Assembly (NCBI GenBank): GCA_030159075.1
Contig: BROG01000954.1
Span: 124,001-188,000, forward strand
Direction of reading: 5' to 3'
DNA: 64,000 bases
DNA from: Atrina japonica
Lineage: Eukaryota; Mollusca; Bivalvia; Pterioida; Pinnidae
Each line of letters starts with the position of its first letter. Position 1 is the stretch's first letter. The position numbers and the translations under genes were made by a program. The notes under the pieces were generated by a model. That model was not told the DNA's origin and did no database searches. It saw only the letters and a list, made by a program, of their open reading frames with translations. Positions 50,560-61,912 of this stretch are shown piece after piece.

Positions 50560-51235
50560 TTTTTGTAGATGTTTGAGTGCTGAACATTTCTGCTTCTTTC
50601 ACTTTTACTGTATCTGATACATTTAAAGATAATGTCAAAAACAGTCCAAAACATGAATATCCATTTAGAGGGGAAAAACTTCCAAAAAGGGTCGACCTGA
50701 TAATTTTGGCCTTATTGACTTTTGTACATCTTTGTGTGCTGAACAGTTTTGCTTCTTTTAATTTCTCTCTATCTATTATACATTTCAAGATAATAGGACA
50801 AAACTGTCCAAAGCATGAGGAATTTACTACAAGGGGAAAATAAATCCCAAAAGAGTCGACCAAGCAATTTCAGTCCTGTTGATTGTTTTGTAGATCTTTG
50901 TGTTCTGAACATTTTGCTTCTTTCATTTTCTCTCTATCTGTCATACATTTCAAGACCCGGCAATTTCGGGTTTGCCGACTTTTTTGTAGAGCTTTGCGGG
51001 TTGAACAATTTTGCTTCTTTCACAGTCTCTCTATCTATTATACTTTTCAAGTTAATAAGACAAAACTGTCAAAAACATGAGAAATTTACAAAAAAAAAGG
51101 GAAAACAATTCTTATAAGGTGTGACCAAGCAATTTCAGTCCGTTGATTGTTTTGTAGATCTTTGTGTCCTGAACATTTTTGCTTCTTTCATCTTCTCTCT
51201 ATCTGTCATACATTTCAAGATAATTTACAAGATGA
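50560..51235. repeat. ~160-bp imperfect tandem repeat, five units
   Basis: The anchor GCTTCTTTCA.TTTCTCTCTATCT recurs at 50592, 50751, 50916, 51013 and 51181 (spacings 159, 165, 97, 168). It is accompanied by TTTTGTAGATCTTTGTGTNCTGAAC and ACAAAACTGTC words. The fourth interval is shortened by an internal deletion. Confidence 0.75.
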
Positions 51236-51984
51236 GTGTATACAAAATTGTTTAATACCGTTTGTTTAAAATGCGTTATTTTAGTTGAAGTCGGTCGTGT
51301 CCTATAGTTTTATGCGTCATGAAAATGTGACAAAGTTTGACCTCGTTCCGTGATTCAAGATAACTTATAAGATATACTTCACTATAATTGTGTTAAATTG
51401 TTTTCTTCGCCTCATTATTATGAATACAAAAAGGGCATTCAGTCGCTCTATACGTTCAGTTTGTGATAAGTTCTGGAGAAATGTGTAAAAAGTGCACAGT
51501 TAGAAAGGAGGTGGCGGGTACAGTTTTACCTGGCTTATACAGAATTAAAAAATACATTTCGATGTCCCGGGGGTGTTCCAACATTGCTAGTAGAATATTA
51601 TGTTCTTCTGAAAATCATGCTGCCTTTTCAAATTATCAAGATAATGGCCGCCAAAATGAAAATAGATTTAAGATGAATATTTTTGTTTTAATTGAAAGTG
51701 GAGTTGGTGATTTATTTTCTGAGGGTTAAAGGCAATCTTAAAAATGTTAATTTAAATATTGTCCAGTAGAAAGTTCAAAATTTAATTTTCAGGCAGAGTC
51801 CGGTTTTCCAAATCACTGGATGAGTTTATCATAATTAGATATGCATTTACTTAGTTCCATGAACTAATAAAAAGCCTGTAATTAGAATTTTTAGCATGGA
51901 TGTATATAGTTTATTTATCTATGAATACAACATTCATAGATAACAAAGTATTAACTAAGTAGGCCATCATGGTGTCCAATATAC
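51236..51984. other. Non-coding stretch
   Basis: Nothing recognised. Confidence 0.4.
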
Positions 51985-52330
51985 AGTATACAAATTGAAT
52001 GAACATCTGACAAATACGGACCTCTGAAAATCCAGAGGTGTGATCAGGTGCCATGGGTAGTAAACATTCACTTTTTACCGATCACAGCCGTCGTGAGTCC
52101 ACAGTCAAATGAAATAATTAGGGGATAAATCCTCGTAACAATTGGTACTGACGATTCAACTACAACTATATAACAGGCAATTGAAAATTTTACTTAGGGA
52201 AACACTATAATTACAAATAACGTCACAATACTGACCATAAAACTTTCTGAAATGTTGACATTAACCGTGATTCCTGAAATTCTTGTGACAACAACCCAGA
52301 AAGCGCCTGAAACGGTTTACCACTTTTCTC
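51985..52330 (-). mobile_element. PLE copy K: decayed tail plus RT C-terminal relic
   Basis: Minus strand: ACGGACCTCTGAAAATCCAG, GTGAGTCCACAGTCAAATGA and TCCTCGTAACAATTGGTACT, then the RT part (TTTACTTAGGGAAACACTA, CTGAAATGTTGACATTAACC). Heavily mutated. Confidence 0.65.
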
Positions 52331-52730
52331 ATCGTATGTCTAAATTGGGGAAGCAATTTTTAAAACAATGCAATGATTAATATTTTTAGTTATTTTAAAA
52401 ATATTATGACGAAAATAAATCTAATTTTATGAAAATTGTATTAAAAAAGCAAATTAAAAATTCTCATCGATTAATACATTTTTTGCGGAATGAAACTTGT
52501 TATTTCCGTCTGAAGTTTTTGTACTCGGGCGTCTAAATAAAGAACAAATTCAAAAATACTCTTTTATATAAAAAAAAAAACAAACTAGATCGCACATTTC
52601 AATTGACAGTCATAAAATTTTCGTAGTTTATAAATATTCATGTCACTATTTTATATTTTTAAATTATTTTAGATAATGGCCACGAATTCAAATATTAAAT
52701 AATTAGATTTTGTTTCTTTATTTATTGTTA
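52331..52730. other. Non-coding AT-rich stretch
   Basis: Nothing recognised. Confidence 0.4.
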
Positions 52731-52890
52731 TTTAACGTTCCACTCAAGAATCTTTCACACACAAATGCCGGTGAAGGACTTCAAATTTTGACCTATGTTC
52801 GGCACTTACGGCCATTGAGTAGTGAGGGTTCTTTAACGTGCCTACACCTACTGTGACACGGTACCTCGGTTTTTACTGTCTCATCCGAAT
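52731..52890 (+). repeat. Dispersed mollusc repeat (GAGGGTTCTTTAACGTGCC type)
   Basis: TTTAACGTTCCACTCAAGAAT, ATGCCGGTGAAGGACTTC, CTTACGGCCATTGAGTAGTG, AGGGTTCTTTAACGTGCC and CACCTACTGTGACACGGTAC in that order. I recognise this as a conserved interspersed repeat in mollusc genomes. Confidence 0.6.
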
Positions 52891-53671
52891 AATTAGATAA
52901 ATTAACTGGTAATTCCAAATTGCTTACTTTTAAACTGGAAATTGCTCAAAGTTTTAATTTGAGATTTAACAAATGACAAGTTTTTGAAGCTATTTATTTC
53001 TACTTTTGGCAAGGGCAGGGAATTTAAAAATATTGGCAATGTTTAAAACGATGTTTCTAGATTAACACGACCACCTATAGTGTCCCGAAACAAGTTTAGA
53101 AACTGAATAACTGACAATGTAATATACTTATCAATCACAACTGAATATATTAACAATTCTTAATCATGACTGAGAATAGAGTTTGACGGAGATTGATAGA
53201 GTTCGATAAAGTTAAGACATACATCAAGCAGCAGGCTGTATAGCAAATTCAAATATTAGCTTTTCTACAAATTACAATGTTATTTCAAAGATTATCGTCT
53301 GTAAGGTCATGCTTACCGCGTAATCCTGTATGCTGGGTTATAACAGGGTGAACAGGTGTCCCCGTGCATGTCCACTATTTGGTACCCATTTTAAAATATT
53401 GGATGGAACTACTCACAAAAGACAACTATTGATTATCAAAGTCTATGATTTTATGCACGATAATATTAATACTGATATCATTTGGTTGAGTAATGTAAAA
53501 TATTTTTATGTTGTATTGGCCTGGGGTATAATTGGATGTGAACAGTATAGGGATGACAATTAAAGATAATGTGAAATTCAACTAAAGCTTTTACTCAGGA
53601 AAACGAATAGTTATTTCCAAAAATCTTAAAATTCTGGTGCCGATAGTCACCGGATACGCTTTTCATTTAAT
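52891..53671. other. Non-coding stretch
   Basis: Nothing convincing. The 77-codon frame at 53330-53563 has no gene-like support. Confidence 0.4.
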
Positions 53672-54850
53672 AGTTTTCCTCTGTATTTAGTGATCCAGAG
53701 GTACAAACCGAGCTGGATAGATTGCATGACCAATATGTAATAGTCCCAGCAGACAAAGGCTCAAATAATATTGTTTTTATTTGTAGTGTACATTACTATA
53801 ATTGTTTATTAGAAGAACTTGGGTTTAATATGAATTCTGGTAATCCAACATACACACGTAGCCCACTTTCAAAGGACTAGATTCTTCGGAATCACGTGTC
53901 CATATTACGTTTTTTTTATCTACCTTATTGAAGTTGATATAAAAATAATGCTGGAATTTCTAATAGACAATATATTTGTAATTTTCGGAGACGTGGTCTT
54001 TCAACAAACTGTCGGCAATCCTATGAGAACCAATTGTTCCCCTTTATTGGCCGACCTGTTCCTTTATTCATACGAAGCAGACTTCATTCAGAAACTGCTG
54101 AATCAAAAGAAGAAAAATCTAGCGGTGTCCTTAAATTTCACATTTAGATATATCGACGACGTTTTGTCAATTAATAATGACAATTTCTATACATATGTCA
54201 ATGCGATATATCCCAGCGATCTAGAAATTAAAGATAAAACAGAATCAAGCACACATGCTTCACACTTGGACATTTTACTTAATATAGACACAGACGGAAA
54301 ATTGGCAACAAAGCTATCCGACAAACGCGACGATTTCGGCTTTCCCATCGTAGATTTTCCACAATTAAGTTTAAGTAGTAATATCCCAAAGTCGCCCGCA
54401 TATGGAGTTTATATTTCACAAATGATCCGATATGCCAGTGTGTGTTCAACATAAAAACATTTCATATACAGATGTTAACTACTCACTGTCAAATTATTGA
54501 CACAGGGATATCGAAAACCGCGTTTGATGTCAATGTTCCGCAACTTTTACGGTCGGTAAAATAGTCTTGTTTGCGATTACACTGTTTCACTGTTGTGAAA
54601 TCCTGAGTTCCTTTTTAGTTAGTGGTTGTTGAGACGTCTATACAAACTGTGACGAGGATTCTTTCCTCACGTATTTCATTTGGACTTGACTGTGGATTCA
54701 CCGGTCGACAGGGGATGCATGCTCCTCCATGGCACCTGATCCCACCTTTTAGTTTCTGGAGGTCCGTGTTTGTCCATTTTTGCCGGATTTGTATCTGTGT
54801 GCTGGACATTCAAAAGATTTATACTTTGGTATATGAGATGTTTTATATTC
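53672..54850 (+). mobile_element. PLE copy L: internally deleted RT plus 3' tail
   Basis: Plus strand. The N-terminal RT flank (VIVPADKGSNNIVFI, LLEELGFNMNSGNPTYT) is joined by a ~0.5-kb internal deletion to the core. The core is the longest clean RT reading frame of the window (53948-54454, 168 codons): FQQTVGNPMRTNCSPL at residues 18-33 (the usual IPMGT is changed to NPMRT), FRYIDDVLSINN with the catalytic YIDD at 68-71, then KLATKLSDKRDDF. The frame stops early at 54454. The 3' region then decays to the tail (54628-54850). The motif change and the deletion indicate a dead copy. Confidence 0.8.
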
Positions 54851-54972
54851 TGTTGTATCTTTATTTTTTAGTTCTATGGGGTATATCGCATTGACACATG
54901 TATGAAAATTGTCATCAATAATTGACAAAACGCCGTCGATATATCTAAATGTCAAATTAAAGGACTCTGTTA
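54851..54972 (-). mobile_element. PLE RT fragment (copy M), inverted at the 3' end of copy L
   Basis: A minus-strand piece of the RT around FRYIDGVLSIIDDNFHTCVN. It abuts the 3' terminus of the plus-strand copy L with no spacer (TTTTATATT / CTGTTGTATC). Confidence 0.75.
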
Positions 54973-55169
54973 AATTTGTTAAAACATCTTAGACGAATGT
55001 GGACTTTCATATGTGTGGGAAATCCAATCATTTATCAGTATTTTATGACTGAATTAATTTAACTATATCTTTTTATGTTTGCTTTGGTTTAACTGGTTCA
55101 CACTGTCACGGAGAGTGTATGGATTACAGAATATCCAAGGAAGGCACTAAGCTAGAGTTCTTTTTATTT
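54973..55169. other. Spacer
   Basis: Nothing recognised. Confidence 0.4.
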
Positions 55170-55410
55170 ATTTATCATTAATTCCAAAGTTTCTACAGCT
55201 AAGTTAGTCAACTTTTTACAGTGGTTTCTCTCAGACGGATTTCGGCTATACTTTTAGATTCATTTTTTTGGCCTTGTATAATACCACTTTCTCTTTAGAA
55301 AATACATTTTAAATTGGGGCTCAACTGATGAAGTCTAATTGACAGAAACGATCGTCTTGAGCATTATAACTTTGGTATTATGTTTATAATATTTATTTGA
55401 TTTGCCTTTT
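55170..55410 (+). mobile_element. PLE-associated non-coding segment with hammerhead-like motif (copy 1)
   Basis: Paralogue of the minus-strand segment 38655-38880. It lies about 300 bases upstream of, and in the same orientation as, the RT fragment at 55706, the relative position of a PLE 5' (pseudo-LTR) region. Confidence 0.6.
55319..55362 (+). ncRNA. Hammerhead ribozyme-like motif, copy 1
   Basis: Read in order: GCTCAA (stem I, 55319-55324), CTGATGA core (55325-55331), AGTC-TAATT-GACA (stem II, three pairs plus A/A at 10.1/11.1), GAAA core (55345-55348), CGATCG (minimal, self-complementary stem III), TC with predicted cleavage after C55356, then TTGAGC. The two stem I strands pair perfectly over six bases. 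All invariant core bases of a type I hammerhead are present. Small palindromic stem III is typical of PLE hammerheads thought to work as dimers. The non-canonical A/A next to the core may weaken it. Confidence 0.65.
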
Positions 55411-55705
55411 AAATAATGTAAATTACTGTGCAGCTTTAGATTTTGAAACTTAAAATCGCCAATTGAAACTGGCAGATGGGGACACATACCAAGAACGGAG
55501 AGACTATGTATTTTGTGGAATATAAACCATATTGGTGATGAATTTCATTATTTGTCGAATGTAATGTTGATATTGTTTCTTACATGAGACAGATGTTTAC
55601 CTAGAATATTCTTTACAAATCGTAATCCATACAAAATCAAACATGTTTTTTAATAATAGCAATATTATTGTTCTTAAACATTTGCAAATTCGCAGGTGAA
55701 ATTAA
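55411..55705. other. Spacer between the hammerhead-like segment and RT copy N
   Basis: AT-rich, nothing recognised. It may be the remnant of a deleted PLE 5' coding part. Confidence 0.3.
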
Positions 55706-56343
55706 ATGCCAGCGAACTAGAAATCAAAGATACAACAGAATCAAGCACACACGCTTCATACTTAGACATTTTACTTAATATAAACATAGACGGGAAATTA
55801 GCAACTAAGCTATACGATAAACGCGACGATTTCGGCTTTCCCATCGTAAATTTTCCACATTTAAGTAGTAATATCCCTCAGTCACCTGCATATGGAGTTT
55901 ATATTTCACAAATGATCCGATATGCCAGGGCGTGCACAACATATGAAGATTTCATATACAGAGGTAAACTACTCACTGACAAATTATTGACACAGGGATA
56001 TCGAAAACCGCGTTTAATGTCAACGTTCCGCAAATTTTATGGTCGGTATAATAGTCTTGTTTGCGACTACTCTGTTTCACTAAGTGAAATGTTTAGTTGC
56101 CTTTTCGTTGGCGGTTGTTGAGACGTCTGTACCAATTGTGACGAGGATACACTCGTCACGTGTTTCATTGGACTTGAATGTGGACCCACGGCGGGTGTGA
56201 CCGGTCGACAAGGGATGCTTACTCCTCCATTGCACCTGATCCCACCTCTTGGTTTCCAGAGGTCCGTGTTTGTCCATTTTTACTGGATTTGTATCTATGT
56301 CCTGGACATCCTATTGATTTATACTTTGGTATCTGAAATTTTT
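55706..56343 (+). mobile_element. PLE copy N: RT C-terminal fragment plus full 3' tail
   Basis: An uninterrupted frame from SELEIKDTTESSTH through KLATKLYDKRDDFGF, SPAYGVYISQMIRYARAC, FIYRGKLLTDKLLTQGY and STFRKFYGRYNSLVCDYS to TGA 56119-56121. The complete tail follows to about 56343 (ACTTTGGTATCTGAAATTTT). It is the best-preserved C-terminal half of the family, but it is truncated after the YIDD motif, so it has no polymerase core. Confidence 0.85.
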
Positions 56344-56344
56344 A

Positions 56345-56560
56345 TGTTAAAGCATGCCCTGTTGACTGTTCACACCCACCACAAAGCATTGGTCAAATTC
56401 AAATGAAATAAAAGAGGAACTAAATTTTAATCCTCGTCACAATTGGTAGAGACGACTCAACACCTACTATCGTACAGTTTACTCAATATTTCATTTAGTG
56501 AAACACAGTAATTGCAAACAAGGCCATCGTACCAAATTTCAAATTCCATACCAAAGTGCC
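56345..56560 (-). mobile_element. PLE fragment (copy O), inverted at the 3' end of copy N
   Basis: Minus strand. Decayed tail (GCATGCCCTGTTGACTG, CTCGTCACAATTGGTAGAGA) plus RT end (CATTTAGTGAAACACAGTAA, TTGCAAACAAGGCCATCGTA). It directly follows the 3' end of copy N. Confidence 0.65.
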
Positions 56561-57880
56561 CCCTTACTGATCGTAAAGTATTGTAACGCACATGGTAGTT
56601 GTTTGATGTCCTGTCTAATCAAATGTGTAAAAATATCTTCTGTTCTGAGAAATACGATATCAAAGTTACCCAATTAAACACCAGTGTTGATTTTTCCATT
56701 TAAATCCAATTGATTTGTTCTCGCAATTTTTATATAACTAATGCAAAATCACGTCAAAAAGAACTGATTTAATTCCTTTTTGTTGATTAACTTTTAGATG
56801 CAATCTGCCCAGGAAATGACAATGCATAATTATATTTATATGCATGTAGAAAATAAGTTGTATTCCCTCAGATCTATGTAAATCTATTTTTTCCTTACGC
56901 CTATATCACGTAGTAAGAGTGTGATACACTTTAATGCGGTTATCCACGGGAAACTGTGCAGCTTTATTTATCAGGGCATTGTATATCGACCCACATTTCA
57001 TGATGATTGCAAATATGTATAACATTCTATCTCCTACCGGTATGCATTCATCTCTGCTGTTACAATGCCAGCACTGATCGTCTGGTGGTTGACATTTATG
57101 AATATATCCCCCTTTTTTTATCTCATTTTGTTTGTTTTGAAGCCAATATAGAGCTCATATATTTTTATTATGTGTGCCATACAGGATTTTTGAAACATAA
57201 TTATTGTTATACAATTTATTCACACCACGAGGTCAAATAATGATACAGTTTAACAAATGGTTCACATTTGCTTGTATGATTTGTATATACAAAAACCGTT
57301 TATTGATCGCAATGTCATTGACATCAGTGGATAATACACTATTTATTTCTGGTTTTTTTAATTCTTCGATAATATGAATTTATATTTTTTAAAAAGGTTG
57401 TTATTAGAATTTATGAACCTAGTGGAACAACCATTTGATTTTAATGGAGGAGGGGGCTAGGAAATTTTTTTTCATCTTTGATTTATTTTTTCGTTGTAAT
57501 TTCCGTTCTAACTCTTTATTTCTTATTTTAACCTGTCGTGGATTTTTGGGAGGTACCCATATAGGACAAAGTTACCTTTGCCAGTATGAAACTGCTTTGT
57601 AGAATATTACTAGCAGATAAGTACATGTACAGGTACAAATGTTAATGTTCTTTCTAAAGCATGTGACGGATATAGAAATTGTTCAAAGGGGGTGGCACTG
57701 GTCATACATTTGATACATAGTTCACTACACATATTTCTAATTGATTTTTTCACTATGGTAGCTAATAACATGCATCATTCAGAAAGGTTTTGAAATGTGG
57801 AAGCGTGAAAAGGCATTTGTCAGATTCCAAACAAAACTATGCCTGTTTACCAGCTATTATATCACACAGAGTATCCATAT
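56561..57880. other. Non-coding stretch
   Basis: No gene or element recognised. Confidence 0.5.
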
Positions 57881-58480
57881 CAAAAGAAGGTTGTTTCAAT
57901 CCGTACTCCATGTGAGAGCTCAGAAGATCAAGGGCCGGGTAGGTCAACATGTCTACTTCTCTGATTTTTTTTCATTTTAAAAGACATGAGGCGATTTTTT
58001 GTAGCTTCCCGACACAAAAATATGACATCTTTATTGTTCAGAAATATTCATTGATAAATTGATAAATTAAAATGTTGACTATAAAACGAATATAAATTCA
58101 ATAGACATGCTGCCATGGCACATTTTGGAATTTTAACAATATACAAACTTAATGCCAGTGTGGATCTATGGTATGCTCTCCAAAATGTTACAATTTTTAG
58201 AGGCCTTTTCATAGCTTCCAAATGCTAATTCAGATTTATCCTTTCCAAAAATCCCATTTATATGTACATATGTATATAGATTGATTTAATCTCCAAAAGA
58301 AAGTGAAATTCATCCACGGTAGGAGGATTAGGAGTACACTATGCTCCCTAGATGCATTTTGGAATTATCTAAATAAAAAGGATGATTTTTTTAGCTTCCT
58401 GACACAAAATCATGAGTTTCCACATGGACAGTCTATGCTCTCCAGAAAGTGCTCCACTTTTTACAAGCCCAGACAATTCA
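57881..58480. repeat. Dispersed repeat with internal duplication
   Basis: GCGATTTTTTGTAGCTTCCC followed by GACACAAAA (57991) recurs as GATGATTTTTTTAGCTTCCTGACACAAAA (58381). GCATTTTGGAATTWT recurs at about 58118 and 58353, and ATGCTCTCCAAAA/ATGCTCTCCAGAA at about 58173 and 58432. These are two diverged units of a repeat, about 240-390 bases apart. No coding capacity. Confidence 0.5.
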
Positions 58481-59205
58481 TTAACTAGGAGTCAGACATA
58501 AAATTATAATTTGTTTTTATCTCAAATGCATTAAAATGACAAAAGTGGACTTACAATGAATTGAGTTTCAGTAAACATAAGTCTTACAGAGTAATGTATT
58601 GGGAAAGGTCGAACTGAGAGTTTTTGAATTTTTAAAGTTCTGAGAGGCAATTTCTAACACACTAACGTAAATCTACGATCTACAATCTACAATCATATAT
58701 AATAAAGCATATTATTGAATTTATTTCATGTTAAAAGAATTTTAACAGTATTTAGCCTTCATTTCATTATGTATTACAAGCTAATTCGTAAAATTTATAT
58801 CCCCGCTTTCCCCACTTTCGTAACGGGGTAATAATATTGTTGGTAAACTCTTTAAAGGTTAGGTTTAAACAAAAGCATGCAATTTTCATATTGTTGACAC
58901 AAGATGTATTGCATGGAAATCGAACAAAAACTAAAGCTTTATACACAGGTTAGATGTGTTATTGAACATGTATTACGGAATAAAGTGAACTGGTTGAAAT
59001 AAGCATAGATTGAATATTATATACTTGTAATTCATGCTAAGCAGATCCGTGGTAAAATGATATATTTCATTAATCATTAATCACCGATTTGTTTTGCTAA
59101 TTTTTATATTCAGCATTAATATGTTTTTTTTTAATCTGGTCTTGACCCTTTTCATCAGTTGCAACCTGCCTTTTTATTTTTACCCATTTCTCGACCTGGA
59201 TTTTT
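58481..59205. other. Non-coding stretch
   Basis: Nothing recognised. Confidence 0.5.
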
Positions 59206-59209
59206 TAAA

Positions 59210-59690
59210 CTATGAACTCTGGCCCTGCCCTTTAATTTCAAATATGATCCTAGCCACTATACAAATAAAATGGTTGTTCCCTAAAGATGCAATAGAGAGA
59301 ACGAGACACATTTTCTCTTGCACTGTCCTGAATAGGAAAACTTTTGAAGCAAATACCCGTAAGCATTTTATACCAAAAGTGTTAAGAAATTGATTTAACC
59401 TTCTTATTATATAATTACTAAACAATCGTGTCTCTATGTAAAAGAAGTTTTCACTGAAAATATATAATATGCAACATTTAGTCAGATCTAGCATTATATT
59501 CCTTCCTTGTCAGTTTGGTAAAGACTGTCATATTGATAATATCAAACCTATATATAGCCTACAATTTCTAATCGTTCCTTTCGCCATATTTCATTCATGT
59601 ATATAATTTCTATATTTTTGTCAATATTGTTCATGACGTTAGTCTCTTGTGAGTAAAGTATTGAGTTGAACTGAAAAAAAAAAACAACAA
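59210..59690 (+). mobile_element. Possible 3' end of a non-LTR retrotransposon
   Basis: A plus-strand frame ends with a short HIFSCTV stretch that vaguely recalls the Cys/His-rich C terminus of CR1-like polyproteins. After ~290 AT-rich bases the segment closes with GTGAGTAAAGTATTGAGTTG, AACTG and an A-rich tail (59671-59690). Tentative: no RT motif is visible. Confidence 0.25.
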
Positions 59691-60399
59691 ATAAATATCA
59701 GAATAGAAGTTTACTAATGCAATAGGTTACGTTGTACATTGTATACTTACTTTGGTAATAAGATGGTTACCGATATTTTCTACAAAAGTTTTCAATTTCA
59801 GTACTGTGTGGTATGTGACAATGATGAGCGATATGGAAAACGTGTTGCGTGTGTATCTGGTGGATTTTGTTTACTTTCGAAAAAGACTGGGTCATCAGAT
59901 CAACCGAAGGTAACGTGAGAAGGGAATAGAAGATAACCAGACAACAGGTCAGTATGTATGAAGGTAAAGGGGTCACCTTATTCAACTATCTATTTCAGTG
60001 ATTGTCTATCAGGCTCATTGTGATTTTAAACCGTTACTGAAATTTTCATTGATATTGTAATTACAAAGATAATCGATTCTCATTACATGTAATTGTTTCT
60101 TACTGGCAGTTGCTAGTGCATAGATCTAAACGAGACCTTCTAAAACATTCAGTATACTAACACTTAACTCGGTTGCACAGTTAAACGGCACATGTGATTA
60201 CACGTGCTTTGTTATTCGTAGAGGCATCATATAAACAATGGATTATCGACATGGGACGGGAGACAATCGCGGAAATTGAAAGGTTTTCTGTGTTATTGAT
60301 ATCTAATATACCTCAGAAAATTGATACTTTTTATTGGAAGAGAAGGCCAGGTCGCAATATAGCCAGATACCGGGCCAATACTGTCCTGTGAAAGGTGAA
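59691..60399. other. Non-coding stretch
   Basis: No gene recognised. Confidence 0.5.
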
Positions 60400-60767
60400 A
60401 GTCATGTCAATATCATATCTTTTTTATGTCAATATCACAACTTTTCATGTCAATATCAAAACTTGTCATGTCAATATCAATTTTTCATATCAATATCATA
60501 ACTTTTCATGTCAATATCATAACTTTTCATGTAAATATCATTACTGGTCAAGTCAATATCATAACTTTTCATGTCAATACCATAACTTGTCATGTCAATA
60601 TCATAACTTTTCATGTCAATATCATAACTTTCATGTTATTATAACTTGTCATGTCAATAATATAACTTGTCGTGTGTATATAATAAATTATCAGGTTAAT
60701 ATAACTTGTCATGTCAATATCATAACTTGTCATGTCTAAATCATAACTTTTCATGTCTAAATCATAA
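60400..60767. repeat. 21-bp tandem repeat
   Basis: The unit is CATGTCAATATCATAACTTTT, with the variants CATGTCAATATCAAAACTTG and CATGTCTAAATC. About 17 units; the second half has deletions. Confidence 0.9.
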
Positions 60768-61118
60768 TATACTTATTATATTCTCTATGTACTTATAGTA
60801 TACTTATTATATTCTTACGTACTTATAGTATACTTATTATATTCTTACGTACCTAGAGTATACTTATTATATTCTTACGTACTTATAGTATACTTATTAT
60901 ATTCTTACGTACCTAGAGTATACTTATTATATTCTTACGTACTTATAGTATACTTATTATATTCTTACGTACCTAGAGTATACTTATTATATTCTTACGT
61001 ACCTAGAGTATACTTATTATATTCTTACGTACTTATAGTATACTTATTATATTCTTACGTACCTAGAGTATACTTATTATATTCTTACGTACTTATAGTA
61101 TACTTATTATATTCTTTA
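60768..61118. repeat. 30-bp tandem repeat with 60-bp alternation
   Basis: The unit starts AGTATACTTATTATATTCTT and ends ACGTACTTAT or ACGTACCTAG. The two endings mostly alternate, giving a 60-base higher-order period. About 12 units. It abuts the 21-bp array. Confidence 0.9.
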
Positions 61119-61276
61119 TTTATATTTACATAGAACTCATTACAGTAACAAAGTCAGCCTCGACTCTCATCACGAGCCAGTGCTGTAAGTGTTCAGTAGA
61201 ATGCTGAATGTTAATAATCAGTGTAAGTCGCGGACCGTTCAGACGACACTGTAAACCGAGGCTGGATCCAGGCGTG

Positions 61277-61277
<1 letters not shown>
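61119..61277. other. Spacer
   Basis: Nothing recognised. Confidence 0.4.

Positions 61278-61347
<70 letters not shown>
61278..61347. repeat. (AT)n microsatellite
   Basis: About 70 bases of uninterrupted AT. Confidence 0.95.
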
Positions 61348-61349
<2 letters not shown>

Positions 61350-61823
61350 TGTAGTACTTCACATATAATGTTTTCATATTACTGATAAAAACATTGTAGG
61401 ACATTAACCCATGAAGTATACAAAAACACGACGCATATCCTAGTCCAGGTAATGTGCAATGTACGACACAGTAAAGTTCAGTTCCATTACCTGTGTGATC
61501 ATTACGTAGCATCTTTCATATGCAAACGCATTTCTATATTTACAATGCCATATTGAACTTTTCTATTCACAATGAAATCTGAGAACCATCTTTACAAATG
61601 AGTACATAAAACGAATTTTAAATCTGAATTGGTACACGTGAACTTACTCCATAGCTATCGTATGTTTCCCTCAAAAATTGTAAATTGTCAACAATAACAA
61701 AAGTAAACGCATACATATCAAATCCTGTGATTGCTAGAGAGACACTACATCATATCTTCATCAACTCATTGACCCCTGTAGCCACATTTGGACTTATCCA
61801 TTTCAAAGAATGGTAAAGTCCAC
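61348..61823. other. Non-coding stretch
   Basis: Nothing recognised. Confidence 0.4.
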
Positions 61824-61912
61824 TGTCAGAATTCAGGAGTGTATAATTTAGAATCCAAATTTCAATGATTTGATATTCAATATTAATTAATATTCACTCC
61901 TGAATTTTGACA
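61824..61912. mobile_element. 89-bp foldback element
   Basis: TGTCAGAATTCAGGAGTG (61824-61841) and CACTCCTGAATTTTGACA (61895-61912) are inverted complements at 17 of 18 positions, around an AT-rich loop. Probably a MITE end pair or part of a larger non-autonomous element. Confidence 0.6.
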
